In this document: in pieces, positions 63,560 through 64,000 of the stretch
Position numbering within the stretch: position 1 is the stretch's first letter
Layout of the letters: the number at the start of each line of letters is the position of its first letter
DNA from: Streptomyces sp. NBC_01465
GTDB taxonomy: Bacteria; Actinomycetota; Actinomycetes; Streptomycetales; Streptomycetaceae
NCBI RefSeq assembly: GCF_036227325.1
Contig: NZ_CP109467.1
Coordinates: 8,742,001-8,806,000, forward strand
Length of the DNA stretch: 64,000 nt
Direction of reading: 5' to 3'
Position numbers and translations under genes: made by a program
Notes under the pieces: generated by a model
Seen by the model: only the letters and a program-made list of their open reading frames with translations
What the model was told of the DNA's origin: nothing
Databases searched by the model: none

Positions 63560-64000
63560 ATGGCAGCACGACGACGGCGCCGACGCATGAGGAAGCGCAC
63601 ACGCAGGCAACTGCAGGGCTGGGGTGCGGTAGCGGCGGTGATCGCCGGGGTGTGGGTGGCCGGGAACTGGGCGGTGGTGTGGCCCGTCCTGGTGGCGGTG
63701 CTCGGCATAGCCGTGCTGGGCGGGGCCGGATGGGGATTGTGGCGAGCGCACCTGCACGCCGTCGAAGGAGACCGTCAGTGGCGGGCACAGGAAGAGACCA
63801 GGGTGCGGGAACTGTCCATGGCCGAGGTCGACAAACTCTCCTGGCAGGAATTCGAGCACTACGTCGCAGACCTGTGCCGGCGGGACGGCTGTCGAGATGT
63901 CGTCGTGAGCGGCAAGAGCGGCGACCTGGGGGCCGACGCCGTCGGCTACCTCGCCGACGGCCGCAAACTGGTCGTCCAGGTCAAGAAGTACGCGCCCGAG
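63560..64000 (+). CDS. membrane-anchored Mrr-type restriction endonuclease, cut by the right edge
   Basis: 147 residues visible from ATG 63560 (a GTG precedes it directly), with GGGGGAGTGGGGA upstream. A very basic start is followed by two hydrophobic helices (WGAVAAVIAGVWVAGNWAVV, WPVLVAVLGIAVLGGAGWGL). The start of an Mrr_cat domain reads MAEVDKLSWQEFEHYVADLC, then GKSGDLGADAVGYLADGRKL and VVQVKKY. The Asp of GADAV and the QVKK motif form the PD-(D/E)xK site. Membrane-tethered Mrr proteins are found in defence contexts; the rest lies outside the window. Confidence 0.8.
   Translation, partial: MAARRRRRRMRKRTRRQLQGWGAVAAVIAGVWVAGNWAVVWPVLVAVLGIAVLGGAGWGLWRAHLHAVEGDRQWRAQEETRVRELSMAEVDKLSWQEFEHYVADLCRRDGCRDVVVSGKSGDLGADAVGYLADGRKLVVQVKKYAPE

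Overview
High-GC actinobacterial DNA, most likely a Streptomyces chromosome. The evidence is strong GC bias in third codon positions, frequent GTG/TTG starts, a SapA-like spore protein, Tat-exported glycosidases, a SigE-type ECF sigma factor and a large NACHT protein. No rRNA, tRNA or CRISPR array was recognised. All family assignments come from reading motifs by eye; no database search was run.

Layout. 1-3.1 kb: ABC exporter plus NarL-type histidine kinase, all on the minus strand and cut by the left edge. 3.4-8.9 kb: an arsenic-resistance cluster (ArsI/CadI-like lyase, FAD oxidoreductase, two different ArsR repressors, Acr3 efflux pump, ArsC), with a truncated MFS gene and a decayed TIGR02391-type gene. 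9.2-10.4 kb: an apparently intact IS3-family element. 10.4-20.1 kb: a decayed accessory region. It holds integrase, IS21 and ISKra4 fragments, a helicase-associated-domain pseudogene, a truncated phosphatase and a gene with one in-frame amber codon, interspersed with intact genes (HAD hydrolase, SapA-like and ricin-type secreted proteins, a methyltransferase). 20.1-22.1 kb: two Fe(II)/2-oxoglutarate-type oxygenases. 23.0-27.3 kb: a squalene/phytoene synthase divergent from a cassette of an MpaB/DUF2236 oxygenase fused to four EF-hands, a small PHB-accumulation-regulator-like protein and a UbiB/ABC1 kinase. 27.7-42.6 kb: a carbohydrate regulon with a secreted GH2 glycosidase, KDG kinase, KDPG-type aldolase, IlvD/Edd dehydratase, DapA-family lyase, SDR, a sugar ABC transporter and two paralogous GntR regulators. 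A shared palindrome CTTAGC(A/T)GCTAAG precedes several of these genes. 42.8-58 kb: mixed genes including an ECF sigma factor with a membrane partner, a YchJ protein, TetR-SDR-SnoaL, a CBM56 beta-helix protein, LysR-SDR-esterase, a LysM/L,D-transpeptidase and a beta-lactamase-like hydrolase. 58.2-64 kb: small membrane proteins, a 937-residue HTH-NACHT-HEAT protein and a membrane-anchored Mrr-type nuclease cut by the right edge.

How the genes work together. In the arsenic cluster ArsC makes arsenite and Acr3 exports it, while ArsI and the flavoprotein probably handle organic arsenicals. In the sugar regulon the secreted glycosidase releases sugar, the ABC transporter imports it, the SDR and dehydratase make a 2-keto-3-deoxy acid, and kinase/aldolase or the DapA-like enzyme split it. 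The strongest candidates for something poorly described are the Ca2+-binding oxygenase cassette (24-27 kb) and the NACHT/Mrr right end, which looks like a possible defence locus.
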